A DNA stretch of 64,000 bases from Alphaproteobacteria bacterium (GTDB lineage: Bacteria; Pseudomonadota; Alphaproteobacteria; CAAHEQ01; UBA3637): assembly GCA_017559525.1 (NCBI GenBank), contig JAFYRI010000011.1, positions 62,001 through 126,000 of the forward strand. The letters are read 5' to 3'. The notes beneath the pieces are model-generated. The model did not search any database, was not told the origin of the DNA, and worked only from the letters and a program-made list of their open reading frames with translations. This document shows positions 8,980 to 18,270 of the stretch, piece after piece. The first letter of the stretch is position 1. The number at the start of each line of letters is the position of its first letter. Position numbers and translations under genes: made by a program.

Positions 8980-9334
8980 TCATCATAAAATTGGACATTG
9001 GTGTGAAAAATTAGCATTACTTGCTTTAATGTTAAAAGGATACTTGCCTGTAGATACAAATGTTGTAACAGGTCGCGGAACTGGCGCTGGTGAAATTGAC
9101 TTAATTGTACGTAAAGGAAAAACATTAATTTTTGTTGAGGTAAAAAAAAGAACAACTTATGCAAAAGGTGTCGATGCTATCACTATCGAAAATCAAATGC
9201 GCATTGTACGAGCCAGCGCTGCCTATCTAAAACGACATCCGATATATCAAAAATGGCGCATCAGATACGATGCTGTTATTTGTCTTCCATGGCGCTGGCC
9301 AAAACACATAAAAGACGCATGGAGAATAATGTGA
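8972..9334 (+). CDS. yraN: YraN/UPF0102 endonuclease-like protein
   Basis: Small PD-(D/E)XK-fold protein of unresolved function, commonly next to rsmI. The visible active-site-like residues are Glu41 and Asp43 in GAGEIDLIV, and Glu57 and Lys59 in FVEVKKR, the canonical E-x-K core. Length 120 residues is typical. It overlaps rsmI at its start and the following lipoprotein gene at its end (ATGTGA), making a tight three-gene unit. Confidence 0.92.
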   Translation: MISHHKIGHWCEKLALLALMLKGYLPVDTNVVTGRGTGAGEIDLIVRKGKTLIFVEVKKRTTYAKGVDAITIENQMRIVRASAAYLKRHPIYQKWRIRYDAVICLPWRWPKHIKDAWRIM

Positions 9335-9906
9335 AATACATCCCCACAATAATAATGTTATGTCTTATTTTAAGTGGTTGCCAATTCACAACGACTATTT
9401 TTACTGGAGCCAGAAAAATCACCACCATTCTAATCGATGACAGATGCTTTTCAGATGATTTAAAAGACATCCAAATCAATATGTCTTTACAAGAAGAATT
9501 TGTCAAAATAGACCCAAAATTAGGATTAGACATATCAATAACTGTTTTTGAAGGAAAAGTTCTATTAACAGGTTCCATACCAAATATCGACATAATCCAA
9601 CAAATTTTAGAAAAAACTTGGAGTACTCCAGATGTAAAACAAGTATATAACTACATTCGAATTGCAGATCCCCCCTCTTTAGATGTTGTCAACATGGATG
9701 CTGCAATTTCAGGCTCTATTCGAACACAATTAACCTTTACTAGACATATCAATTCTAGCAATTACAAACTAACAATGGAAAATGGAGCTTTATACATTAT
9801 GGGTATTGCAAAAAATCAAGCAGAACTTGAACGTGTTATTTCTGTCATAAAAAATACATCTGGCGTTAATGAGATTATCAATCTAACACGTTTTAGAAAA
9901 AAATAA
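9331..9906 (+). CDS. BON-domain lipoprotein
   Basis: Predicted outer-membrane or periplasmic lipoprotein with two BON domains, related to the OsmY/DolP group linked to envelope integrity. A GTG start at 9331 is chosen: it overlaps the yraN stop, has GGAG at 9321-9324, and yields a clean lipoprotein signal ending LILSGC (Cys17). BON 1 covers about residues 55-110 (ISITVFEGKVLLTGSIPN), BON 2 about 120-185 (NGALYIMGIAKNQAEL). Longer in-frame starts would lie inside yraN and spoil the signal. The lipoprotein fits the rsmI-yraN-BON gene order of alphaproteobacteria. Confidence 0.82.
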   Translation: MKYIPTIIMLCLILSGCQFTTTIFTGARKITTILIDDRCFSDDLKDIQINMSLQEEFVKIDPKLGLDISITVFEGKVLLTGSIPNIDIIQQILEKTWSTPDVKQVYNYIRIADPPSLDVVNMDAAISGSIRTQLTFTRHINSSNYKLTMENGALYIMGIAKNQAELERVISVIKNTSGVNEIINLTRFRKK

Positions 9907-9918
9907 AAATATTACGCG

Positions 9919-10230
9919 TTAACTACGACCACGATCATTTATTTTTGAATGATGTTTCTGTTTAGTATGAGATAAAACAATTCTAGTTCCATTAACATCG
10001 GTTGTCAAATCTAACTTCAATGGTTCTGAAGCAATTTTTGTAGTCCCATACTGTTCATGTCTTAACAAACGAGACATCGTTCTCATTTCTTTTAAGTTAC
10101 TTTTTATACTTTTTCCATCTTGAATTCTTTGCATATTTTGACGCAACTTTTGCTTTGTCCAACCATGGCGTTTATAAAACATCATTTGACGTCTTAAACG
10201 CTTAAAAAAACCTTTTACAAGTTTAGTCAT
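9919..10230 (-). CDS. Small basic protein of unknown function
   Basis: About 103 residues, strongly basic N-terminal half (KLVKGFFKRLRRQMMFYKRHGWTKQK) suggestive of nucleic-acid or membrane-surface contact; no known domain recognised. ATG at 10230 is preferred because AGGGAGAG precedes it. It overlaps the end of the phosphoribosyltransferase gene by 8 bases (ATGACTAA), so the two are translationally coupled and probably act together. No transmembrane segment or signal peptide is visible. Confidence 0.6.
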   Translation of the reverse strand: MTKLVKGFFKRLRRQMMFYKRHGWTKQKLRQNMQRIQDGKSIKSNLKEMRTMSRLLRHEQYGTTKIASEPLKLDLTTDVNGTRIVLSHTKQKHHSKINDRGRS

Positions 10231-11092
10231 GGATTCTCTCCCTTCGTTCAATTAAATGATTCAACTTTTCAACTTTATGAGCCGTTTCATATCTTAAACA
10301 CGCTCTCAATGCATATAAATAATATAATTGTCGACGCATTAATAACTGGGTTTTATCTGAAGCTTTTTGATATCTGCTTCCCAAATATTGAAATGACAAA
10401 GCAGAAATTTCATTTTTTGTCAATTCACGTCCTAATTTTTGCCAATTAACACCAATATCAACAACGCCAACTTTACGTGCTTGCTTTTCCAATTTATCAA
10501 TCTCTTTTTGTGTCGGGCTTAAGTCCGTATCTCCTTTTATACCAACAATACAATCAACTGGTATATCATTATGTTGTAAAAATCTACGAAATGTATTAAC
10601 GGAAGATCCCGTTGTTAGAATATCTTCAACCAAAATAATTTGTGAAAATTGTGCATGCTCCCTCAATCGTTCAAAAAACATTTCATTATAAGGTTCATAC
10701 AAACGAGGGCTCATTAATCGATTACCATTCTTTACACTTTTCATCATAGAAGTATGCAATGGCGCAATGTACTCATCCCCAACCAAAAATGTCCCTCCAA
10801 GATCTTGTGTTTGCTGAGCCAAAAATCTGGCATATGCGATGGGGACTTGATTTAAACGACTAGTACTTGGAACCGAAAAAAAAATTGGTGATTTTTCTGG
10901 CAAAATTAATTGACGCAACTCTTGAGATTTATCCTCATTCCACAAAGATTCAACCAATTGAACCGCCGCCTGAGAATCACCTTTTTTGGCAGCAATAAAT
11001 AAAGGATTTACCAACACTTCATCTCTATTTTTTTTATCAAAAATAGTCAATCCTTTTTTCAATCTATGCTGATCATGTAAATTATTTGCCAT
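10223..11092 (-). CDS. Phosphoribosyltransferase-domain protein
   Basis: The centre holds a PRPP-binding loop, IILVEDILTTGSSV (two acidic residues then TTGSS), diagnostic of type I phosphoribosyltransferases; SVPSTSRLNQVPIAYARFLAQQ is compatible with the preceding strand-helix. The C-terminal ~110 residues are helical and not recognised. The substrate cannot be inferred; the protein is not a standard Apt, PyrE or Hpt. The ATG at 11090-11092 has AAAGGAAA upstream; a further in-frame TTG lies within the -10 box and is rejected. Co-transcribed with the small basic protein behind it. Confidence 0.75.
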   Translation of the reverse strand: MANNLHDQHRLKKGLTIFDKKNRDEVLVNPLFIAAKKGDSQAAVQLVESLWNEDKSQELRQLILPEKSPIFFSVPSTSRLNQVPIAYARFLAQQTQDLGGTFLVGDEYIAPLHTSMMKSVKNGNRLMSPRLYEPYNEMFFERLREHAQFSQIILVEDILTTGSSVNTFRRFLQHNDIPVDCIVGIKGDTDLSPTQKEIDKLEKQARKVGVVDIGVNWQKLGRELTKNEISALSFQYLGSRYQKASDKTQLLMRRQLYYLYALRACLRYETAHKVEKLNHLIERRERIHD

Positions 11093-11115
11093 ATTTTTTC
11101 CTTTATTGTTTTCCA

Positions 11116-11144
11116 ATTATAACACAAAACAAAAAATATGTCAA
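11116..11144 (-). promoter_or_regulatory. Consensus sigma-70 promoter of the phosphoribosyltransferase unit
   Basis: Minus strand TTGACA (11139-11144), 17 bp spacer, TATAAT (11116-11121): both perfect hexamers. Fixes the start codon at 11092. Confidence 0.85.
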
Positions 11145-11226
11145 TATTTTTTACAAAAGCGCAAAAGGTATTGTAAAAAATAAAGGAAAAATTATTTTTT
11201 TAATGAAATTTCCTTTATATTATATT

Positions 11227-11595
11227 TTATCTAAAAACTTCTGGTGACAAATATTCATCCTCAACTTGTGATTTTGATTGTACCACTTGAACACAGATTT
11301 CCTTATCCATTTTCGCAAGCAAATATTCTCCTTTTTTGTCGTGTGTTATATGACACCATAGTTGCGTTACAATGTGAACTAGAAAAGCAATTTATTGAAC
11401 AGCAAAAAAAGAAAATTTAAATGCATCTAAAATAGATAAAGACTTCACTCGTTTCTTAGCTTCTTCCGCTCACTCATTCACACCCATAGGAGTTCCCAAC
11501 AAAGCATATCTTTGCACTTGATATGTTTCTTTTGAAATTAATCCACTTTCTAACATAATGTTCAAATTGTCTAACTCGGATCTCTATCCATTCAA
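11227..11595 (-). pseudogene. Decayed gene remnant (SHOCT-like fragment)
   Basis: No intact gene occupies 11145-11823. On the minus strand two coding-like stretches in different frames remain. The upstream one (about 11480-11590) reads LDNLNIMLESGLISKETY, resembling the short SHOCT motif, and ends in an in-frame stop. The downstream one (to 11229) reads LLAKMDKEICVQVVQ and ends LSPEVFR. Stops and a frame change separate them. The rest of the gap is A+T-rich with no feature I can support. Confidence 0.4.
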
Positions 11596-11823
11596 ACACC
11601 TCACTTAAAATCATTTTAAATATAATCAATAATACTATATACATTTATACACTTTAACAAAAAACGAATTACCAGACAAACAGTTATCACATTTTTTACA
11701 ATATTTTTTTATTATTTATAATTATATAAAATAACATTCAAATAATACCCATTGATTTTCATATAAACTTTTGCTACAAAAAAAGAATAAAATAAATCAA
11801 TATATCATTCAGGAGTTTCTTAC

Positions 11824-12819
11824 ATGATGGGATATTCTATCGAGAGCATTTTAATCTTTTCATTTCTTGTTATTTTATGCTTAGCCATTGATTTAGTGGC
11901 CCACAAACAAGACAAAGATGTTTCCATTAAGTCTGCGATTGCTTGGACTGTTTTTTGGGTATTCATTTCGTTATTATTTGCCGTATATATTTATTATACA
12001 CATGGTTCAGAAGATGCCTCAGCTTACTTATCCGGTTATGCTCTAGAAAAAACACTATCTGTGGATAATTTATTTGTATTAATGGCCATTTTTGCCAACT
12101 TTGGTATTCCCAATCGCTATCAACACCGCGTTTTATATTACGGCATTTTGGGGGCATTAATTTTACGTTTAATTTTTGTCGGCTTAGGCGCAACATTTTT
12201 AAATATTTTTGGCGATACAGCCTTAACTATTTTTGGCATTTTTATCATTTGGACTGCATTTAAAATGATGCAAGCAGCTGGTCTCGGGGCCTTGATTTAT
12301 TCTTGGTTCAAAAGACAATCCTTACCCCTAAAAGAACGCGAAGAAGAAACAGACTTTACAAAACACTGGGCCATTCGTTTTTTTAAACATCTTTTTCCAG
12401 TTACGCCGAATTTAAATGGTCACGACTTTTTCATTGGTCGCGCTGCAACACCTCTGTTTTTATGTTTAATTACCGTGGAATTTGCCGATATCATGTTCGC
12501 ATTCGACAGTGTTCCAGCAGTATTAGCAATTACAGAAAAACCCTTTTTGGTTTATACCAGTAACATTTTTGCTATCTTAGGTATGCGCTCTATGTATTTT
12601 TGTCTAGCCGCAGCAAAAAAATCACTAATTCATTTAGAAAAAGCGGTTATTGGCATTTTAGTGTATATTGGCGTCAAAATGTTAATTGATGTATTTTGCG
12701 ATATACACATATCATCACAAACATCATTAAGCATTGTACTTGTCTTTTTATCTATTGGAATTATAGCCTCCTTTATTTTTCCCCAAAAAAAGGAAAATCA
12801 ACCTCAAACAGCAAATTAA
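11824..12819 (+). CDS. TerC/Alx-family integral membrane protein
   Basis: Family linked to tellurite resistance and, for Alx/MntX-type members, manganese export. About eight membrane helices; conserved acidic intramembrane segments GYALEKTLSVDNLFVL and VEFADIMFAFDSVPAVLAI are the TerC hallmark. Length 331 residues fits the Alx type. The ATG pair follows AGGAG. No yybP-ykoY-like riboswitch is apparent in the 120 bases upstream. The following GT2 gene starts 6 bases later and may be co-transcribed. Confidence 0.9.
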   Translation: MMGYSIESILIFSFLVILCLAIDLVAHKQDKDVSIKSAIAWTVFWVFISLLFAVYIYYTHGSEDASAYLSGYALEKTLSVDNLFVLMAIFANFGIPNRYQHRVLYYGILGALILRLIFVGLGATFLNIFGDTALTIFGIFIIWTAFKMMQAAGLGALIYSWFKRQSLPLKEREEETDFTKHWAIRFFKHLFPVTPNLNGHDFFIGRAATPLFLCLITVEFADIMFAFDSVPAVLAITEKPFLVYTSNIFAILGMRSMYFCLAAAKKSLIHLEKAVIGILVYIGVKMLIDVFCDIHISSQTSLSIVLVFLSIGIIASFIFPQKKENQPQTAN

Positions 12820-12825
12820 TATTCT

Positions 12826-13938
12826 ATGAAAAAATCAAAAATTACATACCCTATTTTATTTATTGTTTTCTTTATATGCGGTTATTTCTGCTTTGAAGAA
12901 AAAAAACCAATCGTTAGTGTTGTATTACCTACTTATAACAGAGCACAGTTATTACCAAGAGCAATTGAATCAATTTTAAATCAAGAGTTCCAAGATTTTG
13001 AACTTATCATTGTTGATGATTGCTCAACAGATAATACTTTAGAGCTGTTAAAATCTTACCAAGAAAAAAGTGATAAAATTATCGTCATTAAACACGATAC
13101 AACCCAAGGAGTTGGTAGCGCTAGAAACACCGGAAACGATTATGCACGTGGAAAGTATATCATTATTTTAGACAGCGATGACTATGCTTTACCTAATATG
13201 CTAAAAGATAGTGTTGAGTTTATGATTAAACATCCTTCTGTTGATTTGGGTGTACCAGCAAAAAAAGCATTTTATGAAAAAAATCCCAACAAATTATTCC
13301 CATGGCACTATCCTGTTTATAACTTTTTAAACGGGAACCAATTAGGCAATGTTGGCAATATCTTCAAAAGAGAATTTGTTGTAAAGCATAATATAAAATA
13401 CAAAACATACTATACATGTGCTGAAGATTATGATTTTTGGATACAAATGATTTTAAATGGGGCAACTGTTGCAAAAATTGAAGATGATAACAACAAGGCA
13501 ATATATACAACAGCCTTTATGACACATAAAAACACATATGGTTCAGCTTGCTTTAGAAACAGCTTAAACGTAAAAAAAGATATTGCAACCTTTTTAAATC
13601 TTCCCGAAACCCCAATCGATATGTGCATGTGGCTTAAAAAACTAATTAACATAAATCCTCATCTTTTTCTACCACACACAAAAAAAGATGCCTTAATCGC
13701 ATTTTGTCCTCCAGAAAATGGCACCAACTTCATACAAGCATATCATCCCCTTTGGATGGATTATTTGGTATTTTCATCAGATACAAAAAAAGTAAGTCGC
13801 TATAGAAGAGCAGATACAGCAACTGTTATTACATACAAACCTCAAGAGTTATTAACATTAAAATGGGATAAATTTGGGACCGAAACCTTTATCTATAACA
13901 TAAAGACAAAACGATATGATTTTCAAAAAAAACATTAA
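12826..13938 (+). CDS. Membrane-anchored GT2 glycosyltransferase
   Basis: GT-A-fold family 2 transferase: one N-terminal helix (residues 8-22), then VVLPTYNRAQLLPRAIESIL, IIVDDCSTDNT (nucleotide binding) and the DxD metal site ILDSDDYALPN. A C-terminal module (about residues 290-370) contains FCPPENG, WMDYLVF and LKWDKFGTETF, shared with two other GT2 proteins in this window (14141-15250 and 41475-42578). Sugar donor and acceptor cannot be told. Starts 6 bases after terC without a strong ribosome site. The location outside the cassette array while a relative lies inside it suggests exchange of these genes. Confidence 0.8.
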   Translation: MKKSKITYPILFIVFFICGYFCFEEKKPIVSVVLPTYNRAQLLPRAIESILNQEFQDFELIIVDDCSTDNTLELLKSYQEKSDKIIVIKHDTTQGVGSARNTGNDYARGKYIIILDSDDYALPNMLKDSVEFMIKHPSVDLGVPAKKAFYEKNPNKLFPWHYPVYNFLNGNQLGNVGNIFKREFVVKHNIKYKTYYTCAEDYDFWIQMILNGATVAKIEDDNNKAIYTTAFMTHKNTYGSACFRNSLNVKKDIATFLNLPETPIDMCMWLKKLININPHLFLPHTKKDALIAFCPPENGTNFIQAYHPLWMDYLVFSSDTKKVSRYRRADTATVITYKPQELLTLKWDKFGTETFIYNIKTKRYDFQKKH

Positions 13939-13959
13939 TACCTCTTCCTTCTAATACAT

Positions 13960-13986
13960 AAAAAACCACCTAAAGGGTGGTTTTTT
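13960..13986. terminator. Bidirectional terminator
   Basis: AAAAAACCACC (13960-13970) pairs with GGTGGTTTTTT (13976-13986). It separates the convergent GT2 gene and tRNA-Arg. Confidence 0.85.
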
Positions 13987-13987
13987 A

Positions 13988-14064
13988 TGGCGCACTTGGC
14001 GAGATTCGAACTCACGACCCTTGCCTTCGGAGGGCAATACTCTATCCAGCTGAGCTACAAGTGC
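13988..14064 (-). tRNA. tRNA-Arg(CCG)
   Basis: Minus strand, 77 nt with encoded CCA. Acceptor GCACTTG pairs with CAAGTGC; D arm TAGCTCAGCTGGATAGAG; anticodon loop CTCCGAA between TTGCC and GGCAA, giving anticodon CCG; T arm GTGAGTTCGAATCTCGC. Confidence 0.95.
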
Positions 14065-14080
14065 TTTGGGATTTTAAATC

Positions 14081-14109
14081 CTTATACCTCATTTTCCTAA
14101 AAAAAGCAA
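14081..14109 (-). promoter_or_regulatory. Promoter of tRNA-Arg
   Basis: TTGCTT (14104-14109), 17 bp, TATAAG (14081-14086) on the minus strand. The tRNA-Gln promoter has the same TTGCTTTTTT -35 pattern. Confidence 0.7.
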
Positions 14110-14140
14110 GTTTTTTGTCTTCCTCCTCCACACCACAAAC

Positions 14141-15250
14141 TTACTTTGTCAAAAGCAAGTGCCATTCACTTCCTTTTTTTTCAAATATTTCTGTCCCCCA
14201 TCTTTCCCACTTAATTGTAAGGGTATCATCTGTTTTATTTATAATGTTAGCACATTCTCTAGGGGCATAATGACGACAAACGCGATTGTCATTAAACACA
14301 AAATAATCTTTCCAATTAGAATGTACTACCCATTCCCCATTTTCTGGAGGACAAATTTGAATGACCATCTCGTTTAATGCCGATTGGGATACATAATTAA
14401 GTGTTTTATTACGCTCTAACATTTTCTTACTAATTTGACACTTATCTAATCCTTTAAAATCTTGTTCTGTACCAAAACGACGTAAAATTTCTTGTTGAAA
14501 GAACTTATTTAAATTTTTCCACTGATCAGTGTAATATTCTTTAGGATTTGAATTATGCAATCTGAACAACAACAAGACTTCAGGTATATTGCTAATTTTA
14601 CCCCCAGCATCTGCAATATCTAACCAAAACTTTCTATCTTCAGCTGCTTTATAATCATAACTATAACGAATATTGTGTTTTTCTAAAAAATCTCGTCTTA
14701 AAAAAGAAGCTGGATGAGAAATGGGCACTGTATTCAAATACATCAATACTTTTAATTTTTCAGGATCCGTTTCATTTTGGAATCCCCATGGCCGTTTGTT
14801 ATCTGGACGACCTACCCAAGAAGCTACAACCGCAACATCAGGATTGGCTTCCATATATGCATATTGCTTCTCAAATCTTGTAGGCATAGATACATCATCA
14901 TCATCCATACGCGCAATGTATTTGCCTTTAGCAAGATCCAACCCTAAATTCAAAGAATAAATCAAACCTTTATTTTGTTCGTTTGTAATAACACGAATGC
15001 GTTTATCTTTTTTCGCAAATAAGTTTAAAATTTTATCAGTTTCATCAGGTGAACCGTCATTAATAATAATAAATTCAAAATCCGTAAATGTTTGATTTAG
15101 AATTGATTCTATAGACTTTGGCAAAAATGAAGCGCGATTATACGTACTCATTACCACTGAAATTGCTGGCCGTTCTAAAACTTTTTTTCCAATAAAACCA
15201 CCAACAACAATAAATAAAACAAACAAAACAAATAAAATAATTTTTTTCAT
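14141..15250 (-). CDS. Membrane-anchored GT2 glycosyltransferase (paralogue 2)
   Basis: Same architecture as 12826-13938: N-terminal helix (residues 4-22), VVMSTYNRASFLPKSIESIL, IIINDGSPDET, and a metal-binding ARMDDDDVSMP. The C-terminal module is conserved: ICPPENGEWVVH, WKDYFVF, YAPRECANIIN, IKWERWGTEIFEKKG. GT core is closest to the array gene at 41475-42578 (both contain SIESILNQT, DFEFIIINDGS and KGKYIARMDDDD). The acceptor is unknown; a role in glycan or lipid-linked sugar addition at the cytoplasmic membrane is the natural guess. Confidence 0.82.
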   Translation of the reverse strand: MKKIILFVLFVLFIVVGGFIGKKVLERPAISVVMSTYNRASFLPKSIESILNQTFTDFEFIIINDGSPDETDKILNLFAKKDKRIRVITNEQNKGLIYSLNLGLDLAKGKYIARMDDDDVSMPTRFEKQYAYMEANPDVAVVASWVGRPDNKRPWGFQNETDPEKLKVLMYLNTVPISHPASFLRRDFLEKHNIRYSYDYKAAEDRKFWLDIADAGGKISNIPEVLLLFRLHNSNPKEYYTDQWKNLNKFFQQEILRRFGTEQDFKGLDKCQISKKMLERNKTLNYVSQSALNEMVIQICPPENGEWVVHSNWKDYFVFNDNRVCRHYAPRECANIINKTDDTLTIKWERWGTEIFEKKGSEWHLLLTK

Positions 15251-15312
15251 GTTTTACTCCTTACTTTTTTTATTTATTACACAATTAGCATATAAAAAAA
15301 CAAAATACCATA

Positions 15313-15341
15313 AAAAAAGAGCCGTAAAACGACTCTTTTTT
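15313..15341 (-). terminator. Terminator of lpxC
   Basis: AAAAGAGCCGT and ACGACTCTTTT form an imperfect stem (one mismatch), with a T-run on the minus-strand side. Confidence 0.65.
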
Positions 15342-15358
15342 GTTATTAACAATAATCT

Positions 15359-16309
15359 TTAAGCAACTTTTGAAGAAAGGTGTTTCAAAGACAAACTTTC
15401 AACTTCATCCATTGTAATGATTTCATAAGCTGTTTCATCAGCCATTAATTTACGCAACAATTCATTTGTGTGCATATGACCTGATTTAACACCTGAAAAA
15501 TGACCAATTACCGGCATACCAAGTTGATATAAATCACCAACAGCATCCAACACCTTGTGCACAACAAATTCATTTTCACTGCGAAGCCCCGTTGGATTTA
15601 AAACGGTATCACCTTCAACAACAATAGCATTTTCCAATGTGCCACCGCGGGCTAACCCCATAGAACGAAGCATTTCAACTTCTTTGGCAAAACCAAATGT
15701 TCTGGCATAAGCAATATCATTTTTAAATGTTTTATAATTCACATCAATTGAATATTCTTGACGGCCAATTGCTTTAGATTGATTAAAGTCAATCATAAAA
15801 TCGATAGAAAGTCCTTTTTCGGCTGGATATAAACAGGCACTTGCACCCTTTCCATCTTCAAAACATACTTCTTTTAAAATACGAACAACTTTTAATGGCG
15901 CCTCTTGCTCACGTACACCAGCACATTCAAATAAAGTAACATAATCTTCGGCAGAACCATCCAAAATAGGAACTTCTGGTCCATCTACTTCAATAATAGC
16001 ATTTGTAATACCAAACGCATGCAAAGCACCCATTAAATGTTCTATTGTACCAACACTAACTCCTTCTGCATTTGCAATGCAAGAACACATGCGTGTATCA
16101 GCAACAGCTGAATATTTTGCCGGTATTACATTATTTTTATCTGTAATATCTACCCGATGAAATTCAATACCTGTACCAACTGGAGCCGGCTTAAATGTTA
16201 AATTCGCTTTTTTACCACTATGCACCCCAACACCAACACAACCTATTGAATTTTGGAATGTTTTCTCACAATATTTGTAACCAGATAAAGTTTTAACTTC
16301 TGCAATCAT
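15359..16309 (-). CDS. lpxC: UDP-3-O-acyl-N-acetylglucosamine deacetylase
   Basis: Zn-dependent deacetylase, committed step of lipid A synthesis. Visible: GVGVHSGKKANLTF at the start, metal ligand His in VGTIEHLMGALHAFGI (about residue 90), VDGPEVPILDGSA, the second metal site His and Asp in VVHKVLDAVGDLYQLG, and the general-base region KSGHMHTNELLRKL. Length 316 residues is usual. The ATG follows AAGGAG. It shows the organism makes lipopolysaccharide. In most bacteria lpxC closes the ftsZ cluster; here it stands alone. Confidence 0.95.
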   Translation of the reverse strand: MIAEVKTLSGYKYCEKTFQNSIGCVGVGVHSGKKANLTFKPAPVGTGIEFHRVDITDKNNVIPAKYSAVADTRMCSCIANAEGVSVGTIEHLMGALHAFGITNAIIEVDGPEVPILDGSAEDYVTLFECAGVREQEAPLKVVRILKEVCFEDGKGASACLYPAEKGLSIDFMIDFNQSKAIGRQEYSIDVNYKTFKNDIAYARTFGFAKEVEMLRSMGLARGGTLENAIVVEGDTVLNPTGLRSENEFVVHKVLDAVGDLYQLGMPVIGHFSGVKSGHMHTNELLRKLMADETAYEIITMDEVESLSLKHLSSKVA

Positions 16310-16657
16310 AAAAAAATCTCCTTGTTTGTTAACCTAAAACTAACAATTTTCATAAAAAATATCAAATCAAGGATTGTTTCAAAATATTACAAAAACAAAC
16401 ACCATATCTCCTCTAAAATAAAAATATCTATGACAATCTATTAATTTTCATCGCAAATAAACACCCTAAAATATTGCTCTTGGATATTTAAAACCATAAA
16501 ATATTCATATCCCCCCACCTTTTTCCACATCTTGTGTCTTCTCTTTATATCTATATCTTGTTTTTTAAGACGACCAAATAATATCTCTTAGCAAACAACT
16601 CTATCTTAAAATAATTTAACTTGACTTTTTTTGGAAAAACGATAGTATCATAATGTT
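16310..16657. other. Non-coding gap between lpxC and the M23 gene
   Basis: About 350 A+T-rich bases between divergent genes. A weak promoter for the M23 gene may be TTGACT (16621-16626) with TAGTAT 16 bases on; the ATG would then lie close to the transcript start, and no ribosome site is seen before it. Nothing else supportable. Confidence 0.4.
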
Positions 16658-18160
16658 ATGACAATAAAGAAAAAACTTTCCAGCACGGTTCGTAAAGTCA
16701 AGATCAGCCGTTTTCGCACCTACAAAAAGTTAGGCTTTTTGGGTCATCGTCATACCGTTGACAAAATGGCAAAATCTGCTTTTTGTATATTACTGGGGTT
16801 AACAACCCTCTCTTTATTTTATTTGCCTCCATCTGAAAATGTCAATCCTATTTCCAGTGTCATAGAAACAACTCAAACGCCTCAACCACCTCAACCCATT
16901 CCTCTCAATACTGATACCATTCATGAAGATTTGGGTGATGATCCAGTTCAATCCGATACCGATAATTTATTAATAGAATTAGAAAAGCTGGTTGTTAAAG
17001 GCTCATTAAATATGACATCATACATGTTAGAAAAAGGAGAAGCTTTAAGTACACTTTTAAAACGAGCCAATATAGATAAAGATGCGCATGCACCTATTAT
17101 CGATGGTTTTTCCTTACTTATTAATTTACACAGTTTACAACCTTCAATGACTTTTATGGTTTTTACAGAACTAAATGGTAACTTTAAAGGAATTTCATTG
17201 CAAAACAAAAATGGAGAAGTTGTTGCCGTTATCAAAGAAGATGAAGGAATCTACACCCCTCTTTCACATGAAGGACGTGTAGAGATAAAAAACATTCGCA
17301 TCACAGGCTCAATTGAGCGAACTTTTTCTGGATCCGCAGAAAAAGCTGGATTACCAAAAGCATTAATTGCACAAATAACAAATGCCTTAGACGGAGAAGT
17401 TGATTTTTCCACTTTCCGCGAAGGTGACACTTTTGATGTCATTTTTGAACAAAAAACAACAGCGGGCGGATTAGAACTTGGCGAAAAAAAAATTCTTTAC
17501 ATAGGCTTAAATATTGGCAAAAAACAAATTCATCGTTATGCTTGGACAGATAACTCTGGAACAGAGCTGTTTTTTAATCCCAATGGGCAAAGCGCTGAAA
17601 AAGAATTATTAAAACGTCCAATTAAGGGGCGCCCACGCACTAGCTCTCCATACGGATGGAGAAATCACCCTGTTTTAATGGCGCGTATTTTTCACAGTGG
17701 CGTTGATTTAGCCATTGCACAAGGAACCCCTATCGTCGCCGGAGGGGATGGTGTTATCACACAATTAGGACGAAAAGGCGCCTATGGAAAATATATCCGT
17801 ATTCGCCATTCAAATGGCTACCAAACAGCATATGGCCATATGAACGGATACAAAAGCGGATTAAAAGTTGGCTCAAAAGTCAAACGAGGCGATGTTATCG
17901 GCTATATTGGACAAACTGGTCGCGCAACAGGCCCTCATTTACATTACGAAGTATGGAAAGATGGAAAAACGGTCAATCCATTCGGTAATTATGTATTAAT
18001 CGCCAAACAGTTAAAAGAAGATAACTTAGAAAAGTTCCAAAAATATGCCGAAATAATTCATCCAGATTTTAAAAAGCATTTAATTGGTACAATGGCTCCA
18101 GTTCCACCACACAAACCCGTTTTTGACACACAACTCTCATCTCAATCAACTCAAAAATAA
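16658..18160 (+). CDS. M23-family peptidoglycan endopeptidase, membrane-anchored
   Basis: Predicted periplasmic D,D-endopeptidase of the MepM/ShyA type that cuts peptide cross-links during growth. Basic cytoplasmic tail (residues 1-37), one helix (38-56), a Pro-rich linker, an OapA/LysM-like region (about 105-230) beginning LEKGEALSTLLKRANID, and a LytM catalytic domain (about 315-445). Zn ligands are intact: His and Asp in FHSGVDLA near residue 346, HMNGY, and HLHYEVW near residue 427. The TSSPYGWRNHP entry motif is canonical. Length 500 residues is in the MepM range. Confidence 0.88.
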   Translation: MTIKKKLSSTVRKVKISRFRTYKKLGFLGHRHTVDKMAKSAFCILLGLTTLSLFYLPPSENVNPISSVIETTQTPQPPQPIPLNTDTIHEDLGDDPVQSDTDNLLIELEKLVVKGSLNMTSYMLEKGEALSTLLKRANIDKDAHAPIIDGFSLLINLHSLQPSMTFMVFTELNGNFKGISLQNKNGEVVAVIKEDEGIYTPLSHEGRVEIKNIRITGSIERTFSGSAEKAGLPKALIAQITNALDGEVDFSTFREGDTFDVIFEQKTTAGGLELGEKKILYIGLNIGKKQIHRYAWTDNSGTELFFNPNGQSAEKELLKRPIKGRPRTSSPYGWRNHPVLMARIFHSGVDLAIAQGTPIVAGGDGVITQLGRKGAYGKYIRIRHSNGYQTAYGHMNGYKSGLKVGSKVKRGDVIGYIGQTGRATGPHLHYEVWKDGKTVNPFGNYVLIAKQLKEDNLEKFQKYAEIIHPDFKKHLIGTMAPVPPHKPVFDTQLSSQSTQK

Positions 18161-18270
18161 CAACAAAAAGTCTTATACACTATATTTTTGTTGCAATTTA
18201 AGATTTTTTTTTGTATACTGCTCGTCAGAAATTTTATTTGTTTTTATTATATTTTTGAAAGGTTTTAAAA

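Noticed and set aside
11700-11823. yybP-ykoY manganese riboswitch before terC
   Set aside because: The region is A+T-rich without the conserved helices; only a ribosome site is seen.
13977-14270. Plus-strand reading frame of 97 codons
   Set aside because: It is the antisense of tRNA-Arg and its promoter region; the GEIRTHDP-like peptide is a well-known artefact of tRNA antisense translation.
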